A stretch of 49,511 nt of DNA, taken from Erwinia oleae. GTDB taxonomy: Bacteria > Pseudomonadota > Gammaproteobacteria > Enterobacterales > Enterobacteriaceae. The position numbers and the translations under genes were made by a program. Positions 39,199 through 48,852 of the stretch are shown here, piece by piece. A model generated the notes under the pieces. It saw nothing but the letters and a program-made list of their open reading frames with translations, searched no databases and was not told the DNA's origin. The stretch is from the NCBI RefSeq assembly GCF_000770305.1, contig NZ_JNVB01000025.1, positions 1-49,511 on the forward strand, in the 5' to 3' direction. Each line of letters starts with the position of its first letter. The first letter of the stretch is position 1.

Positions 39199-39564
39199 TC
39201 AGAGCTGGCGGAAACGGCTGCGGACGCTAAACGTTTCCGAAGTGACATAACGCTCCATGTCACGTAACGGCATTTCGCCGCCGTTGAGTTCCGCACTGAG
39301 CCGGTCCAACAGCTCATGCGCCGTTGGCCTGCGCTGCGTCTGACTGTCCAGACCATATGGCTTCTCGTTCAGTACAAACGCCAGCGCGAAATAGGCGATC
39401 AGCGTGAACATAAACAACCCAAAAATCATCGACAGGATAACGATAATCCGCACCAGACGAACCGGGATGTCCAGAAATTCAGCCACCCCGGCGCAGACGC
39501 CCTTCACCTTGCCGCGCGCCGGATCGCGATAAAGCCTCTTTCCTTTATACGTAATGGTTTTCAT
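39199..39564 (-). CDS. pspC: Phage shock protein C
   Basis: 121 residues. The PspC domain (KRLYRDPARGKVKGVCAGVAEFLDIPVRLVRII) is followed by a membrane helix (LSMIFGLFMFTLIAYFALAFVL) and a C-terminal domain. With PspB it senses envelope stress and captures PspA, freeing PspF. Start overlaps pspB by four bases. Confidence 0.94.
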   Translation of the reverse strand: MKTITYKGKRLYRDPARGKVKGVCAGVAEFLDIPVRLVRIIVILSMIFGLFMFTLIAYFALAFVLNEKPYGLDSQTQRRPTAHELLDRLSAELNGGEMPLRDMERYVTSETFSVRSRFRQL

Positions 39565-39788
39565 GGCTGTCTCCAGTTTGGATGCTCTGCGTTGAGGATC
39601 TCTTCCAGCGCGTGAATGCGTTCACGCATGCGTTTTGCATCCTGCGTCAACTGTTCAAGCCGCTGAAGCTCGCTTTGCGACAGCTCTGCCGCGCCGTTCT
39701 GCCGGTTGCTGTAGTGCAGCCACAGCCACACCGGCGCCACAAACAGCACGAATATCGTTAAAGGGATAGCCAGAAATAATGCGCTCAT
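39561..39788 (-). CDS. pspB: Phage shock protein B
   Basis: 75 residues: N-terminal membrane helix (FLAIPLTIFVLFVAPVWLWLHY) and a cytoplasmic leucine-zipper-like coiled coil (LQRLEQLTQDAKRMRERIHALEEIL). Partner of PspC. Confidence 0.94.
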   Translation of the reverse strand: MSALFLAIPLTIFVLFVAPVWLWLHYSNRQNGAAELSQSELQRLEQLTQDAKRMRERIHALEEILNAEHPNWRQP

Positions 39789-39823
39789 TCACACTCCTTG
39801 AAATAACAGTCTGACGGCTACGC

Positions 39824-40489
39824 TTACTCGCTGCGGTTCATTTTGACTTTCAATGCGGCGAGCTGCTCGCTGATTTCGTCGTCGGCCTTCAGGTCGGCGA
39901 ACTGCTCATCCAGCCCTGGTTTTTTACCAAAGCGCTGGCTTTCCGCTTCAGCTTCCATATGATCGATGCGGCGTTCAAACGATTCGAAACGCGCCATGGC
40001 CTCGTCGATTTTACCGCTGTCGAGCTGGCGACGAACATCACGTGAAGACGATGCGGCCTGATGACGCAGCGTAAGCGCCTGCTGACGCGCACGCGTTTCG
40101 CTGAGTTTCTTCTCCAGTTCACCGATTTCGCCTTTCATGCGCACCAGCGTCTCTTCAACCTGCTCTGACTCGCGGGAGAGAGTGGCGATCAAATCGGTCA
40201 GTTTCTGTTTTTCAATCAGCGCGGCGCGCGCCAGATCGTCTTTGTCTTTACGCAGCGCCAGTTCGGCTTTTTCCTGCCATTCCGCCTGCTGGGTTTCCGC
40301 CTGATCGATGCGGCGCAGAAGCTGTTTCTTCTCTGCCAGCGCGCGGGCAGATGTCGAACGAACCTCAACCAGCGTGTCTTCCATTTCCTGAATCATCAGG
40401 CGAACCAGTTTCTGCGGATCCTCCGCTTTTTCCAGCAGCGAATTGATGTTGGCGTTCACGATGTCGGCGAAGCGAGAAAAAATACCCAT
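39824..40489 (-). CDS. pspA: Phage shock protein A
   Basis: 221 residues (E. coli 222), ESCRT-III-like coiled-coil protein. The N-terminal amphipathic helix [16 protein letters not shown] and the PspF-binding hairpin are intact. It binds PspF and, under stress, forms membrane-protecting assemblies. The frame extends 19 codons upstream of the ATG at 40489, which is the family start. First gene of pspABCD. Confidence 0.96.
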   Translation of the reverse strand: MGIFSRFADIVNANINSLLEKAEDPQKLVRLMIQEMEDTLVEVRSTSARALAEKKQLLRRIDQAETQQAEWQEKAELALRKDKDDLARAALIEKQKLTDLIATLSRESEQVEETLVRMKGEIGELEKKLSETRARQQALTLRHQAASSSRDVRRQLDSGKIDEAMARFESFERRIDHMEAEAESQRFGKKPGLDEQFADLKADDEISEQLAALKVKMNRSE

Positions 40490-40541
40490 AGCAATGTTCC
40501 TCATTGGTCTGATTAAAGTGCGCGATGCGCTACAGAGAGTA

Positions 40542-40558
40542 TTCAAAAGCCGTGCCAG
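40542..40558 (-). promoter_or_regulatory. Sigma-54 promoter of pspA
   Basis: CTGGCACG-GCTT-TTGAA: perfect -24 element and a -12 element with TTGA instead of TTGC. It gives a start near 40531, about 42 bases before the pspA ATG. Confidence 0.85.
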
Positions 40559-40620
40559 TTTTTATCTCTTTGATTTGTAACGCCTCGCCTGCTTTACAGC
40601 CGATTGAATCGCGACTAAAG

Positions 40621-40635
40621 TAGTGAAAATCACTA
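40621..40635. promoter_or_regulatory. Upstream activating site for PspF
   Basis: TAGTGA-AAA-TCACTA is a perfect inverted repeat about 90-105 bases upstream of the pspA start site and directly before pspF, the position of the PspF UAS in E. coli. Binding here would also repress pspF. Confidence 0.65.
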
Positions 40636-40651
40636 ACATTTGGTGAAATTA

Positions 40652-41638
40652 ATGAATGATTTTAATGATACGCTGCTCGGCGAGTCTGAAAACTTTCTTG
40701 AAGTGCTTGAGCAGGTTTCCAGGCTGGCGCCGCTCAATAAACCGGTACTGGTGCTGGGCGAACGCGGCACGGGTAAAGAGCTGATTGCCAGCCGCCTGCA
40801 CTATCTCTCCGATCGCTGGCAGGGGCCGTTTATCTCCCTCAACTGCGCGGCGCTGAATGAAAACCTGCTGGACTCGGAGCTGTTCGGGCATGAAGCAGGC
40901 GCGTTTACCGGTGCGCAAAAACGGCACCTTGGGCGCTTCGAGCGCGCTGATGGCGGCACGCTGTTTCTCGATGAGCTGGCGACCGCGCCAATGCTGGTAC
41001 AGGAAAAACTGCTGCGGGTGATTGAGTACGGCCATCTGGAGCGCGTGGGCGGCAGTCAGCCGCTTCAGGTCAGCGTCCGCCTGGTGTGTGCCACCAACGA
41101 CGATCTCCCGCTGCTCGCCCGGCAAAATAAATTTCGTGCGGATCTGCTCGACAGGCTGGCCTTTGACGTTGTGCAACTGCCGCCGCTGCGCGAACGACGC
41201 AGCGATATCATGCTGATGGCGCAGCACTTCGCTATTCAGATGTGTCGCGAACTGGGAATGCCGCTTTTTCCCGGTTTTACGTCGGCGGCGCAGCAAACGC
41301 TGCTGGCTTATGACTGGCCCGGTAACATCCGCGAACTGAAAAACGTTGTCGAGCGCTCGGTTTATCGTCACGGTAACGTTGAACAGGCGCTGGATAAGGT
41401 GATCATCAATCCTTTTCAGCCCGCTGCGCCGGTGGCTGCCCCGCCCGCTTCCTTGCCCACGCTGCCTGTCGATCTGCGCGGCTGGCAGCAGCAACAGGAA
41501 AAAGAGTTGTTGGCATGTGCGCTTGAACAGGCCTTTTTCAACCAGCGCCGCGCGGCAACGCTGCTTGGCGTTACCTATCATCAGCTACGCGCAATGATGA
41601 AAAAGCATGGCGTGCAGCCTGAAAAAACAGGCGAATAA
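40652..41638 (+). CDS. pspF: Sigma-54 activator PspF
   Basis: 328 residues: AAA+ domain with Walker A GERGTGKE, GAFTGA in GHEAGAFTGAQKRH, Walker B GGTLFLDELA, arginine finger region FRADLLDRLAF, and a C-terminal HTH (RRAATLLGVTYHQLRAMMKKH). It lacks a receiver domain, as usual, and is held inactive by PspA. ATG at 40652 with GGTGA before; the upstream TTG frame is not needed. The stop codon overlaps the 3' end of ryhB on the other strand. Confidence 0.96.
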   Translation: MNDFNDTLLGESENFLEVLEQVSRLAPLNKPVLVLGERGTGKELIASRLHYLSDRWQGPFISLNCAALNENLLDSELFGHEAGAFTGAQKRHLGRFERADGGTLFLDELATAPMLVQEKLLRVIEYGHLERVGGSQPLQVSVRLVCATNDDLPLLARQNKFRADLLDRLAFDVVQLPPLRERRSDIMLMAQHFAIQMCRELGMPLFPGFTSAAQQTLLAYDWPGNIRELKNVVERSVYRHGNVEQALDKVIINPFQPAAPVAAPPASLPTLPVDLRGWQQQQEKELLACALEQAFFNQRRAATLLGVTYHQLRAMMKKHGVQPEKTGE

Positions 41639-41727
41639 AAAAAAGCCCGCACAGGGCGGGCTAAATAATACTGGAAGCAATGTGAGCAATGTCGTGCTCT
41701 TCTTCGGTAGAGCCACCGTCGAAGCGC
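41637..41727 (-). ncRNA. ryhB: Iron-responsive small RNA RyhB
   Basis: The 32-base core at 41697-41666 (GCACGACATTGCTCACATTG, then CTTCCAGTATTA) is identical to the pairing core of E. coli RyhB as I recall it. It is followed by a terminator stem AGCCCGC / GCGGGCT (41662-41656 with 41650-41644) and eight U. The 5' part forms its own hairpin (CTTCG...CGAAG). Predicted length about 91 nt, the RyhB size. RyhB represses mRNAs of iron-using proteins when iron is scarce. In E. coli it is elsewhere (yhhX-yhhY); here it lies between pspF and sapA. Confidence 0.93.
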
Positions 41728-41731
41728 ACAT

Positions 41732-41763
41732 GAATAGTAATCATTCTCACTATCATCTGTAAA
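41732..41763 (-). promoter_or_regulatory. ryhB promoter with Fur box
   Basis: -35 TTTACA (41763-41758), 18-base spacer, -10 TACTAT (41739-41734). A Fur-box-like sequence starting GATAGTGAGAATGATTA (from 41754) matches 14 of 19 consensus positions and covers the spacer and -10, so iron-loaded Fur would block transcription. Confidence 0.75.
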
Positions 41764-41914
41764 GCGTTTTGTTGAGAATTTTTCTCATTTCCACAGCAAG
41801 ATAAGGCGTATTCAAACCGGTGCGCGCGAAAAAGCATCACTTACTGCTGCAAACTTTGGGCGATAACCGAGAGTGCGATACACTCTGCTTATTGCCTGTT
41901 ATTTCAGATGACTT

Positions 41915-43546
41915 ATGCGCACACTTTTCTCCGCCCTTCTCTTCGCAGTGGGTCTGCTCTCCGGCACCGCCTGGTCTGCCATGCCTGGCGATATTCGCCA
42001 GACCGGCTTCGTTTACTGCGTCAATGGCACCGTGACCACCTTTAACCCGCAAATGGTCAGCGGCGGACTGGTGGTGGATACGCTGGCGGCGCAGCTTTAC
42101 GATCGTCTGCTGGATGTGGATCCCTATACCTATCGCCTGGTGCCTGAACTGGCCGCCAGTTGGGATGTGCTCGATAACGGTGCCACCTACCGTTTTCACC
42201 TGCGTAAAGACGTGACCTTTCAGAAAACGGCGTGGTTTTCCCCTCAACGCAGGATGAATGCTGACGACGTGGTATTCAGCTTCCGGCGCGTGTTTGATCG
42301 TCAGTCGGCCTGGCATAACGTTAACGGCGGCAGCTACCCCTACTTTGACAGCCTTCAGTTTGCCGATGCGGTGCACAGCGTCAGAAAGCTCGACAAATAC
42401 ACCGTGGAGATCCGCCTGACACGGCCCGACGCCTCTTTTCTCTGGCATCTGGCCACACACTATGCGCCGGTGCTTTCCGCCGAATATGCCGATAAGCTGA
42501 CCGCAGAAGATCGTCAGGAGCAGCTTGACAGACAGCCGGTCGGCACCGGGCCGTTTATGCTCAGCCGATACCGTACCGGCCAGTATATTCGCCTCGCGCG
42601 TAATCCGACCTACTGGAAAGGTCTGCCGCGTATGTCGCAGGTGGTCATCGACATGGGCGCGGGCGGCACCGGGCGGTTGTCGAAACTGTTAACCGGCGAG
42701 TGCGACGTGCTGGCCTATCCGGCTGCCAGCCAGATTTCCGTGCTGCGCGACGATCCGCGCCTGCGTCTGACGCTCCGTCCCGGCATGAATATCGCCTATC
42801 TGGCGTTTAATACGCGTAAGCCACCGTTAGATCGTACCGACGTTCGCCAGGCGCTGTCGCTGGCGATCAACAATGAACGGCTGATGGAATCCATCTTTTA
42901 CGGCACCGCCGAAACTGCCGCGTCGATCCTGCCGCGCGCGTCGTGGGCCTTTGACACCAGCGCGCAGGTAACGGAATACAATCCCGATAAGGCGCGAGCG
43001 CAGTTGAAGGCGCTCGGCGTGCAGAATCTGCACCTGACTTTGTGGGTACCTTCCGCCTCGCAGGCGTGGAACCCCAGCCCGCTGAAAACCGCCGAACTGA
43101 TTCAGGCGGATCTGGCGCAGATTGGCGTTGCCGTCACCATCATTCCTGTGGAAGGACGCTTCCAGGAAGCCCGCCTGATGGAGATGAGTCACGATTTGAC
43201 CCTGACCGGCTGGGCAACCGACAGCAACGATCCCGACAGCTTCTTCCGACCGCTGCTGAGCTGTGCGGCAATCCGATCGCAAACCAACTATGCTCACTGG
43301 TGTGACGGCGAATTAGATGAGGTGCTGCAAAAAGCGCTGCGCTCACAGCAGCTGGCATCGCGTATTGAGTATTACGGCCAGGCACAGGCGATGCTGGCGC
43401 AGTCGTTGCCCGTGCTGCCGCTGGCCTGGTCGCTGCGGCTCCAGGCCTATCGCGCGGATATTCAGGGGCTGGTGCTGAGTCCGTTCGGCAATGCCTCGTT
43501 TGCCGGCGTGCATCGTGATAAAAGCGGAGAGAAGTCGTCATGGTGA
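41915..43546 (+). CDS. sapA: Peptide ABC transporter, substrate-binding protein SapA
   Basis: 543 residues. Signal peptide about residues 1-21 (LLSGTAWSA); solute-binding family 5 fold ([44 protein letters not shown]). Periplasmic component of SapABCDF, linked to resistance to antimicrobial peptides in Salmonella and to heme/peptide uptake in other species. First gene of the operon; its stop overlaps sapB. Confidence 0.95.
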   Translation: MRTLFSALLFAVGLLSGTAWSAMPGDIRQTGFVYCVNGTVTTFNPQMVSGGLVVDTLAAQLYDRLLDVDPYTYRLVPELAASWDVLDNGATYRFHLRKDVTFQKTAWFSPQRRMNADDVVFSFRRVFDRQSAWHNVNGGSYPYFDSLQFADAVHSVRKLDKYTVEIRLTRPDASFLWHLATHYAPVLSAEYADKLTAEDRQEQLDRQPVGTGPFMLSRYRTGQYIRLARNPTYWKGLPRMSQVVIDMGAGGTGRLSKLLTGECDVLAYPAASQISVLRDDPRLRLTLRPGMNIAYLAFNTRKPPLDRTDVRQALSLAINNERLMESIFYGTAETAASILPRASWAFDTSAQVTEYNPDKARAQLKALGVQNLHLTLWVPSASQAWNPSPLKTAELIQADLAQIGVAVTIIPVEGRFQEARLMEMSHDLTLTGWATDSNDPDSFFRPLLSCAAIRSQTNYAHWCDGELDEVLQKALRSQQLASRIEYYGQAQAMLAQSLPVLPLAWSLRLQAYRADIQGLVLSPFGNASFAGVHRDKSGEKSSW

Positions 43547-44505
43547 TTTATACCCTGCGTCGGCTGGTTCTGTGGCTGGTTACGCTGTTTCTGTTAACTC
43601 TGGTCGGCTTCTGCCTGAGCTATTTCACCCCACATGCGCCGCTGATGGGCGCCTCGCCCGTTGATGCCTTTATATTTTGGTATAAAGGGCTTTTTCAGCT
43701 CGATTTTGGCGTTTCAACCATCAACGGCGAACCCATTGGCCCCCAGCTGCGGGAGGTTTTTCCGGCGACCCTGGAACTGTGCATCATGGCGTTCGTGCTG
43801 GCGCTGGCGGCGGGCATCCCGCTTGGTATTACCGCTGGCGTGCTGTATAACCGCTGGCAGGATAAAGCGATCAGCGCCTTTGCCCTGCTGGGTTTTTCGC
43901 TGCCGGTGTTCTGGCTGGCGCTGCTTTTTACCCTCTGGTTTTCGCTGAACCTCGGCTGGCTGCCGGTTTCCGGGCGCGTCGATCTGCTTTATCCGGTAGA
44001 AAATATCACCGGATTTGCGCTGATTGACGCCTGGCTCAGTCCGACGCCCTGGCGAAATGAGATGGTGATCAGCACCCTCCGCCACCTGATCCTGCCGGTC
44101 ACCGCGCTGGCGGTCGCACCGACGACGGAAATCGTGCGGCTGTTGCGCATCAGCACGCATGACGTGATGGATCAGAACTATATCAAAGCGGCCGCCACGC
44201 GCGGGCTGTCGCTGTTTACCGTGATTCGCCGCCATGTGCTGCATAACGCCCTGCCGCCGGTCATTCCGCGTTTGGGGCTGCAATTCTCCACCATGCTGAC
44301 GCTGGCGATGATCACCGAAGTGGTGTTCAGCTGGCCGGGTCTGGGCCGCTGGCTGGTGGATGCCATCCGCCAGCAGGACTACGCGGCGATCTCCGCAGGC
44401 GTAATGATGGTGGGCGGCCTGGTGATCACCGTTAACGTTCTGGCCGATATTCTGGGCGCGCTCGCCAACCCGCTGAAGCATAAGGAATGGTATGCCCTCC
44501 GATAA
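43540..44505 (+). CDS. sapB: SapB, ABC permease subunit
   Basis: 321 residues with six predicted membrane helices and the permease EAA loop ([29 protein letters not shown]). Seven-base overlap with sapA. Forms the channel with SapC; in E. coli SapBCDF has been reported as a putrescine exporter. Confidence 0.95.
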   Translation: MVIYTLRRLVLWLVTLFLLTLVGFCLSYFTPHAPLMGASPVDAFIFWYKGLFQLDFGVSTINGEPIGPQLREVFPATLELCIMAFVLALAAGIPLGITAGVLYNRWQDKAISAFALLGFSLPVFWLALLFTLWFSLNLGWLPVSGRVDLLYPVENITGFALIDAWLSPTPWRNEMVISTLRHLILPVTALAVAPTTEIVRLLRISTHDVMDQNYIKAAATRGLSLFTVIRRHVLHNALPPVIPRLGLQFSTMLTLAMITEVVFSWPGLGRWLVDAIRQQDYAAISAGVMMVGGLVITVNVLADILGALANPLKHKEWYALR

Positions 44506-45382
44506 CGTTTACGACGAGAAGCGGCTTCCCAGCCCGTTGCGCCACACCTGGCGACTGTTCTATCGCGATACTCTTGCGATGGTGGGCCTGTATACCTTTG
44601 GCGCGCTGCTGCTGCTGTGCGTCTTTGGTTCGCTGCTCGCCCCTTACGGCCTCGATCAGCAGTTTCTCGGCTATCAACTCCTGCCGCCCTCCTGGTCGCA
44701 CTATGGCGATGTCTCTTTCTTTCTTGGCACTGACGATCTGGGGCGCGATCTGCTCAGTCGTTTATTGAGCGGCGCGGCACCCACCGTCGGTTCGGCGATA
44801 CTGGTCACGGTGTTTGCCGCTCTGTGCGCCATGGTGCTGGGCGTGGTCGCCGGTCTGACGCGCGGCCTGCGCTCGGCGGTGCTGAATCACGTGCTGGACA
44901 CGCTGCTCTCTATTCCTTCACTACTGCTGGCGATCACCGTGGTGGCGTTTCTCGGGCCACGCCTGTCGCACGCGCTGCTGGCAGTATTTCTGGCTATACT
45001 TCCCCGACTGGTTCGCGCTATTTATACTGCGGTGCATGATGAACTGGAAAAAGATTACGTGATTGCCGCCCGCCTCGACGGTGCCAGCAGCATGAACATT
45101 CTCTGGTATGCGATTTTTCCCAACATTCTGGTGTTGCTGGTGACGGAATTCACGCGGGCGCTGTCGATGGCGATTCTGGATATTTCCGCTTTGGGTTTCC
45201 TTGATCTCGGCGCGCAGCTTCCCTCACCCGAATGGGGCGCAATGCTGGGCGATGCGCTGGAGCTGATTTACGTTGCGCCCTGGACAGTCATGCTGCCCGG
45301 CGCGGCGATTATGATCAGCGTACTGATCGTTAACCTGCTGGGCGACGGCATCCGCCGGGCCATCGTCTCAGGAGTGGAATAA
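44492..45382 (+). CDS. sapC: SapC, ABC permease subunit
   Basis: 296 residues, DppC-type permease: N-terminal helix after [35 protein letters not shown] motif, EAA loop [25 protein letters not shown]. Overlaps sapB by 14 bases; sapD starts immediately after the stop. Confidence 0.95.
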   Translation: MPSDNVYDEKRLPSPLRHTWRLFYRDTLAMVGLYTFGALLLLCVFGSLLAPYGLDQQFLGYQLLPPSWSHYGDVSFFLGTDDLGRDLLSRLLSGAAPTVGSAILVTVFAALCAMVLGVVAGLTRGLRSAVLNHVLDTLLSIPSLLLAITVVAFLGPRLSHALLAVFLAILPRLVRAIYTAVHDELEKDYVIAARLDGASSMNILWYAIFPNILVLLVTEFTRALSMAILDISALGFLDLGAQLPSPEWGAMLGDALELIYVAPWTVMLPGAAIMISVLIVNLLGDGIRRAIVSGVE

Positions 45383-46375
45383 ATGCCGCTGCTCGATATT
45401 CGCAATCTGACCATTGAATTTATGACCGCTGATGGCCCGGTTAAGGCAGTGGATCGCGTCAGTATTACCCTGAGCGAAGGTGAAGTGCGCGGGCTGGTGG
45501 GGGAATCCGGTTCAGGAAAAAGCCTGATTGCCAAGGCGATTTGCGGCGTGACGCGCGACAACTGGCGGGTGACGGCCGATCGTATGCGCTTTAACGATAT
45601 CGATCTGCTACACCTTTCGCCGCGCGAGAGACGAAAAGTGATCGGGCATAACGTGTCGATGATATTTCAGGAGCCGCAGTCGTGTCTTGATCCTTCAGAA
45701 AACATTGGTCGTCAGATCATGCAGGCCATTCCGCGCTGGACGTGGAAAGGCCGCTGGTATCAGCGTTTTCGCTGGCGGCATCGGCGCGCCATTGAACTTC
45801 TGCATCGCGTCGGGATCAAAGATCATAATGACATTATGCACAGCTATCCTTACGAGCTGACCGACGGCGAATGTCAGAAAGTTATGATTGCCATTGCGCT
45901 GGCAAATCAGCCTCGCCTGCTGATCGCCGACGAGCCGACCAACGCGATGGAGCCAACCACGCAGGCGCAGATTTTTCGCCTGCTCAGCAAACTCAATCAG
46001 AACAATAACACCACCATTTTGCTGATCAGTCATGATTTGCAAATGCTCAGCCACTGGGCGGATCGTATTAACGTCATGTACTGCGGGCAGACGATGGAAA
46101 CGGCGTTCAGTGACGAGTTGATTACCACGCCGCACCATCCTTACACGCAGGCGCTGATCCGCGCGATGCCCGATTTTGGCCGCGCGCTGCCTCACAAAAG
46201 CCGCCTCAACACGCTGCCCGGCGCAATCCCTTCGCTGGAGCACCTGCCGATTGGCTGCCGTTTAGGGCCGCGCTGTCCGTATGCGCAGAAAACCTGCATC
46301 ATCACGCCACGCCTGAGCGGTGCGAAAAACCACCTGTTTGCCTGCCATTTCCCCCTTAATATGGAGAGCCAGTAA
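45383..46375 (+). CDS. sapD: SapD, ABC ATPase subunit
   Basis: 330 residues. Walker A GESGSGKS, Walker [14 protein letters not shown]-loop ISHDLQML; the signature is degenerate (LTDGECQKV instead of LSGGQ), as known for SapD. Cys-rich C terminus ([14 protein letters not shown]) as in DppD/OppD-type ATPases, where it holds an iron-sulphur cluster in some. E. coli SapD also supports Trk potassium uptake. Confidence 0.95.
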   Translation: MPLLDIRNLTIEFMTADGPVKAVDRVSITLSEGEVRGLVGESGSGKSLIAKAICGVTRDNWRVTADRMRFNDIDLLHLSPRERRKVIGHNVSMIFQEPQSCLDPSENIGRQIMQAIPRWTWKGRWYQRFRWRHRRAIELLHRVGIKDHNDIMHSYPYELTDGECQKVMIAIALANQPRLLIADEPTNAMEPTTQAQIFRLLSKLNQNNNTTILLISHDLQMLSHWADRINVMYCGQTMETAFSDELITTPHHPYTQALIRAMPDFGRALPHKSRLNTLPGAIPSLEHLPIGCRLGPRCPYAQKTCIITPRLSGAKNHLFACHFPLNMESQ

Positions 46376-47178
46376 TGGGCGACACGCTGCTTGAGGTGCG
46401 TAATCTCTCTAAAACCTACCGTTACCGCACCGGCCTGTTTCGTCGCCAGCACGTTGAGGCCGTCAAAGCGGTGAGTTTTACCCTGCGCGAGCGGCAGACG
46501 CTGGCGATTATTGGTGAAAACGGCTCGGGAAAATCAACGCTGGCGAAAATGCTGAGCGGCATGATCGCGCCCAGCGACGGCGAAATTGTTATTGACGATC
46601 ATCCGCTGAGCTATGGCGATTACGGCTATCGTAGCCAGCGCATTCGCATGATTTTTCAGGATCCCTCCACCTCGCTCAATCCGCGCCAGCGCATCAGTCA
46701 GATCCTGGATTTTCCGCTGCGGCTTAACACCGATTTGTCGGCTGACGAGCGCGAGAAGCGTATCATCGCCACCCTGCGTCAGGTGGGACTGCTGCGCGAT
46801 CACGCGGCGTATTATCCACACATGCTGGCGCCAGGACAAAAGCAGCGCGTGGGACTGGCGCGCGCGCTGATCCTCCAGCCAAAGGTCATTATTGCCGATG
46901 AGGCGCTGGCGTCGCTTGATATGTCAATGCGCTCGCAGTTGGTAAACCTGATGCTGGAACTTCAGGACAAACACGGCATTGCCTATATTTATGTCACGCA
47001 GCACCTTGGCATGATGAAACACATCAGTGACCAGGTACTGGTGATGCATCAGGGGGAAGTGGTTGAGCGCGGCAGTACGGCAGACGTACTGGCCAGCCCG
47101 CTCCACGATCTTACTAAGCGGCTGATCACCAGTCACTTTGGCGAGCCCCTCACGGCGGACGCGTGGCGAAAATATTAA
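46375..47178 (+). CDS. sapF: SapF, ABC ATPase subunit
   Basis: 267 residues. Walker A GENGSGKS, Walker B VIIADEALASLD, degenerate signature LAPGQKQRVGLARAL. Shares one base with the sapD stop (TAATG). Last gene of the operon, followed by a terminator. Confidence 0.95.
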   Translation: MGDTLLEVRNLSKTYRYRTGLFRRQHVEAVKAVSFTLRERQTLAIIGENGSGKSTLAKMLSGMIAPSDGEIVIDDHPLSYGDYGYRSQRIRMIFQDPSTSLNPRQRISQILDFPLRLNTDLSADEREKRIIATLRQVGLLRDHAAYYPHMLAPGQKQRVGLARALILQPKVIIADEALASLDMSMRSQLVNLMLELQDKHGIAYIYVTQHLGMMKHISDQVLVMHQGEVVERGSTADVLASPLHDLTKRLITSHFGEPLTADAWRKY

Positions 47179-47197
47179 ATTACCTTACTCTTATTAT

Positions 47198-47226
47198 CGC
47201 CTGCAAACGCAGGTGATTCGTTTTTT
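47198..47226 (+). terminator. Terminator of the sap operon
   Basis: CGCCTGC-AAAC-GCAGGTG hairpin followed, seven bases later, by six T. The T-run overlaps the yoaK stop codon on the other strand. Confidence 0.7.
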
Positions 47227-47323
47227 ACGCGCCGGGACGCCATGCGCCGCTGGCCACAAACCACACCAGCAGCACCACGCCCGCTATCCCAATGACGATG
47301 GGGAACAGATATCCGATTTTCAC
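47225..47323 (-). CDS. yoaK: Small membrane protein YoaK-like
   Basis: 32 residues from a GTG start with GGTGAG upstream: MKIGYLFPIVIGIAGVV, then LLVWFVASGAWRPGA. One membrane helix and the C-terminal PGA. Length, MxIGxxFPxVI and the xxxAPGA-like end match E. coli YoaK as I recall it. Function unknown. Convergent with sapF. Confidence 0.72.
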   Translation of the reverse strand: MKIGYLFPIVIGIAGVVLLVWFVASGAWRPGA

Positions 47324-47356
47324 AGGCTCACCAACCTACAATTTTACGCTTTCAAT

Positions 47357-47575
47357 TCACGATCGGGCCCATAATGGCGTTAATGAACCCCATCGCGAGC
47401 AGGACACATCACGGCACAAGATAGTGCTTATCTTTTTCCTGTGATACAGATAAAACATGCCCGGAACCGCAAGCAGGGAGAATGTCGATATGCTGTCGCT
47501 CCGCCCCGAACAGATTTTTCGGTTCTCATTATGCACGCCCTTTACACAGATGCCATTTTTTTCCTGACTGCCCAT
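47357..47575 (-). CDS. Uncertain small ORF, 72 residues
   Basis: ATG at 47575 preceded by GGAAAGG at good distance. The product has a polar, Lys/Asn-rich N-terminal third (MGSQEKNGICVKGVHNENRK), a hydrophobic stretch (ISTFSLLAVPGMFYLY) and a Cys/Ser tail. No family recognised. AT-rich relative to its neighbours. It may be a real small membrane protein, a remnant, or chance; the 394 bp between yoaK and the CMD gene hold nothing else I can name. Confidence 0.28.
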   Translation of the reverse strand: MGSQEKNGICVKGVHNENRKICSGRSDSISTFSLLAVPGMFYLYHRKKISTILCRDVSCSRWGSLTPLWARS

Positions 47576-47717
47576 ATATACCTTTCCGTTATGGATTAGC
47601 ACCGTTCATTCTTTGGTTCATCTCCCGCGTTGCGCCAGGATAGTCCTGCTCTCCAGGCCCGGCAAGGCGCACGTCGTTTTTTGCGCTGCCCCGGTCGGTT
47701 AACCAAAAGGAACGATC

Positions 47718-48851
47718 ATGGAACAGCGCCGTTTTGCAGGCAACAGTCACTGGTATCATGAAACGCAGTCTTCCCGCACCGCGCAGGCCGCGCCGCTGGT
47801 TCCGGAAGCCGCGGAAATAGAGGATCGCTTTTTGTTAGGGCTGGCGCCTTTGTGTCAGGGCGAGCTGAATGCGATGCTCCGGCAGGCGCAGCCCGCGCTT
47901 CTGGCCTCGCGCGATCTCTATCATCTGCTGTTTCCGGCAGAATTGACGACCAGCCTGACCCATACGCTTTCGTTGTATGACCGGCTCAGCACCGCACTGA
48001 CCGTTGCGCAGGTCACCGGTATTCAACGGCTTTGTAATCATTATGCCGCTCGTCTGAACCCGCTTTCCGGCCCTGACTCTTCGCGCGAAAGCAATCGCCG
48101 CCTGACGCAGATCACCGAATACGCCCGTCAACTTGCCAGCCAGCCGACGCTGGTTGATGCCGCAGCGCTGCATCGTCTTGAAGAGTGCGGACTGAGCGCG
48201 CCGGATATCGTCACGTTTACACAGATTATCGGCTTCGTCAGCTATCAGGCGCGGGTGGCGGCAGGTCTCCACGCCCTTCTGGCGCTGCCGGTGCGCTGGA
48301 TGCCCGGCGTCACTATCCCGCCGGATGCCGGGCCTTTTACCGAGGCAGCCGCCTGGCGGCCTCTGCTCGCGCCGGTCGAGCTGCGCTATGCAACCGCGCT
48401 CCAGCTTGAGGCGCTGACATGGTGCCAGTCGCAATCACACCTCAGCGAGAGCGCCTGGCTGTTGGCGCACGATGCCTCCGCCCTGAACGGCTGGAGCAGG
48501 CTGCTCAACGCGCTCGACGCAACGCCGGAAGGCGTGCTGGCGGCCGCAGTTACGGCGCGGATCAACGGCAGCGCTGCCTGTTTTGCGCGATTCGAACAGA
48601 TAAAGCTGCACGCGGCGCTGCGCCGCGGCGTGGACGATGCGCTGAACATAGCGGAAGAGCGCGATCGGGCGATCATTCAGGTTGCCGCGCAGCTTACCCG
48701 TTCACCGGAGCGGTTCAACGCGGCGCATTTACAGCCGCTGAAAGCGACGGGTATGAATGTGGAAACGCTGTTTAACGTGTTCCAGCATATTGCGCAGGCC
48801 AGCTGGCAGAACCGGCTGATGCAGTCACTGGGTACCGTGCAGGAAGGCTGA
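47718..48851 (+). CDS. CMD-domain (AhpD-like) protein
   Basis: 377 residues, roughly two carboxymuconolactone-decarboxylase-like helical halves: LHRLEECGLSAPDIVTFTQIIGFVSYQARVAAGL (about 152-185) and, after a linker, LDATPEGVLAAAVTARINGSAACFARFE (about 266-293). It resembles the Avi_7170-type group found beside LysR and flavin-dependent genes. Where AhpD has CxxC, this protein has Ser285-Ala-Ala-Cys288, so the usual disulphide pair is missing. AAAAGGAAC precedes the ATG. Convergent with the LysR gene; function unknown. Confidence 0.7.
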   Translation: MEQRRFAGNSHWYHETQSSRTAQAAPLVPEAAEIEDRFLLGLAPLCQGELNAMLRQAQPALLASRDLYHLLFPAELTTSLTHTLSLYDRLSTALTVAQVTGIQRLCNHYAARLNPLSGPDSSRESNRRLTQITEYARQLASQPTLVDAAALHRLEECGLSAPDIVTFTQIIGFVSYQARVAAGLHALLALPVRWMPGVTIPPDAGPFTEAAAWRPLLAPVELRYATALQLEALTWCQSQSHLSESAWLLAHDASALNGWSRLLNALDATPEGVLAAAVTARINGSAACFARFEQIKLHAALRRGVDDALNIAEERDRAIIQVAAQLTRSPERFNAAHLQPLKATGMNVETLFNVFQHIAQASWQNRLMQSLGTVQEG

Positions 48852-48852
48852 G

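Noticed and set aside
41661-41756. A 27-31-residue minus-strand ORF (MITIHVRFDGG...) ending in a terminator
   Set aside because: At first it looked like a Fur-regulated small protein, but the sequence is the RyhB RNA: the pairing core, terminator and promoter explain all of it, and there is no usable ribosome binding site.
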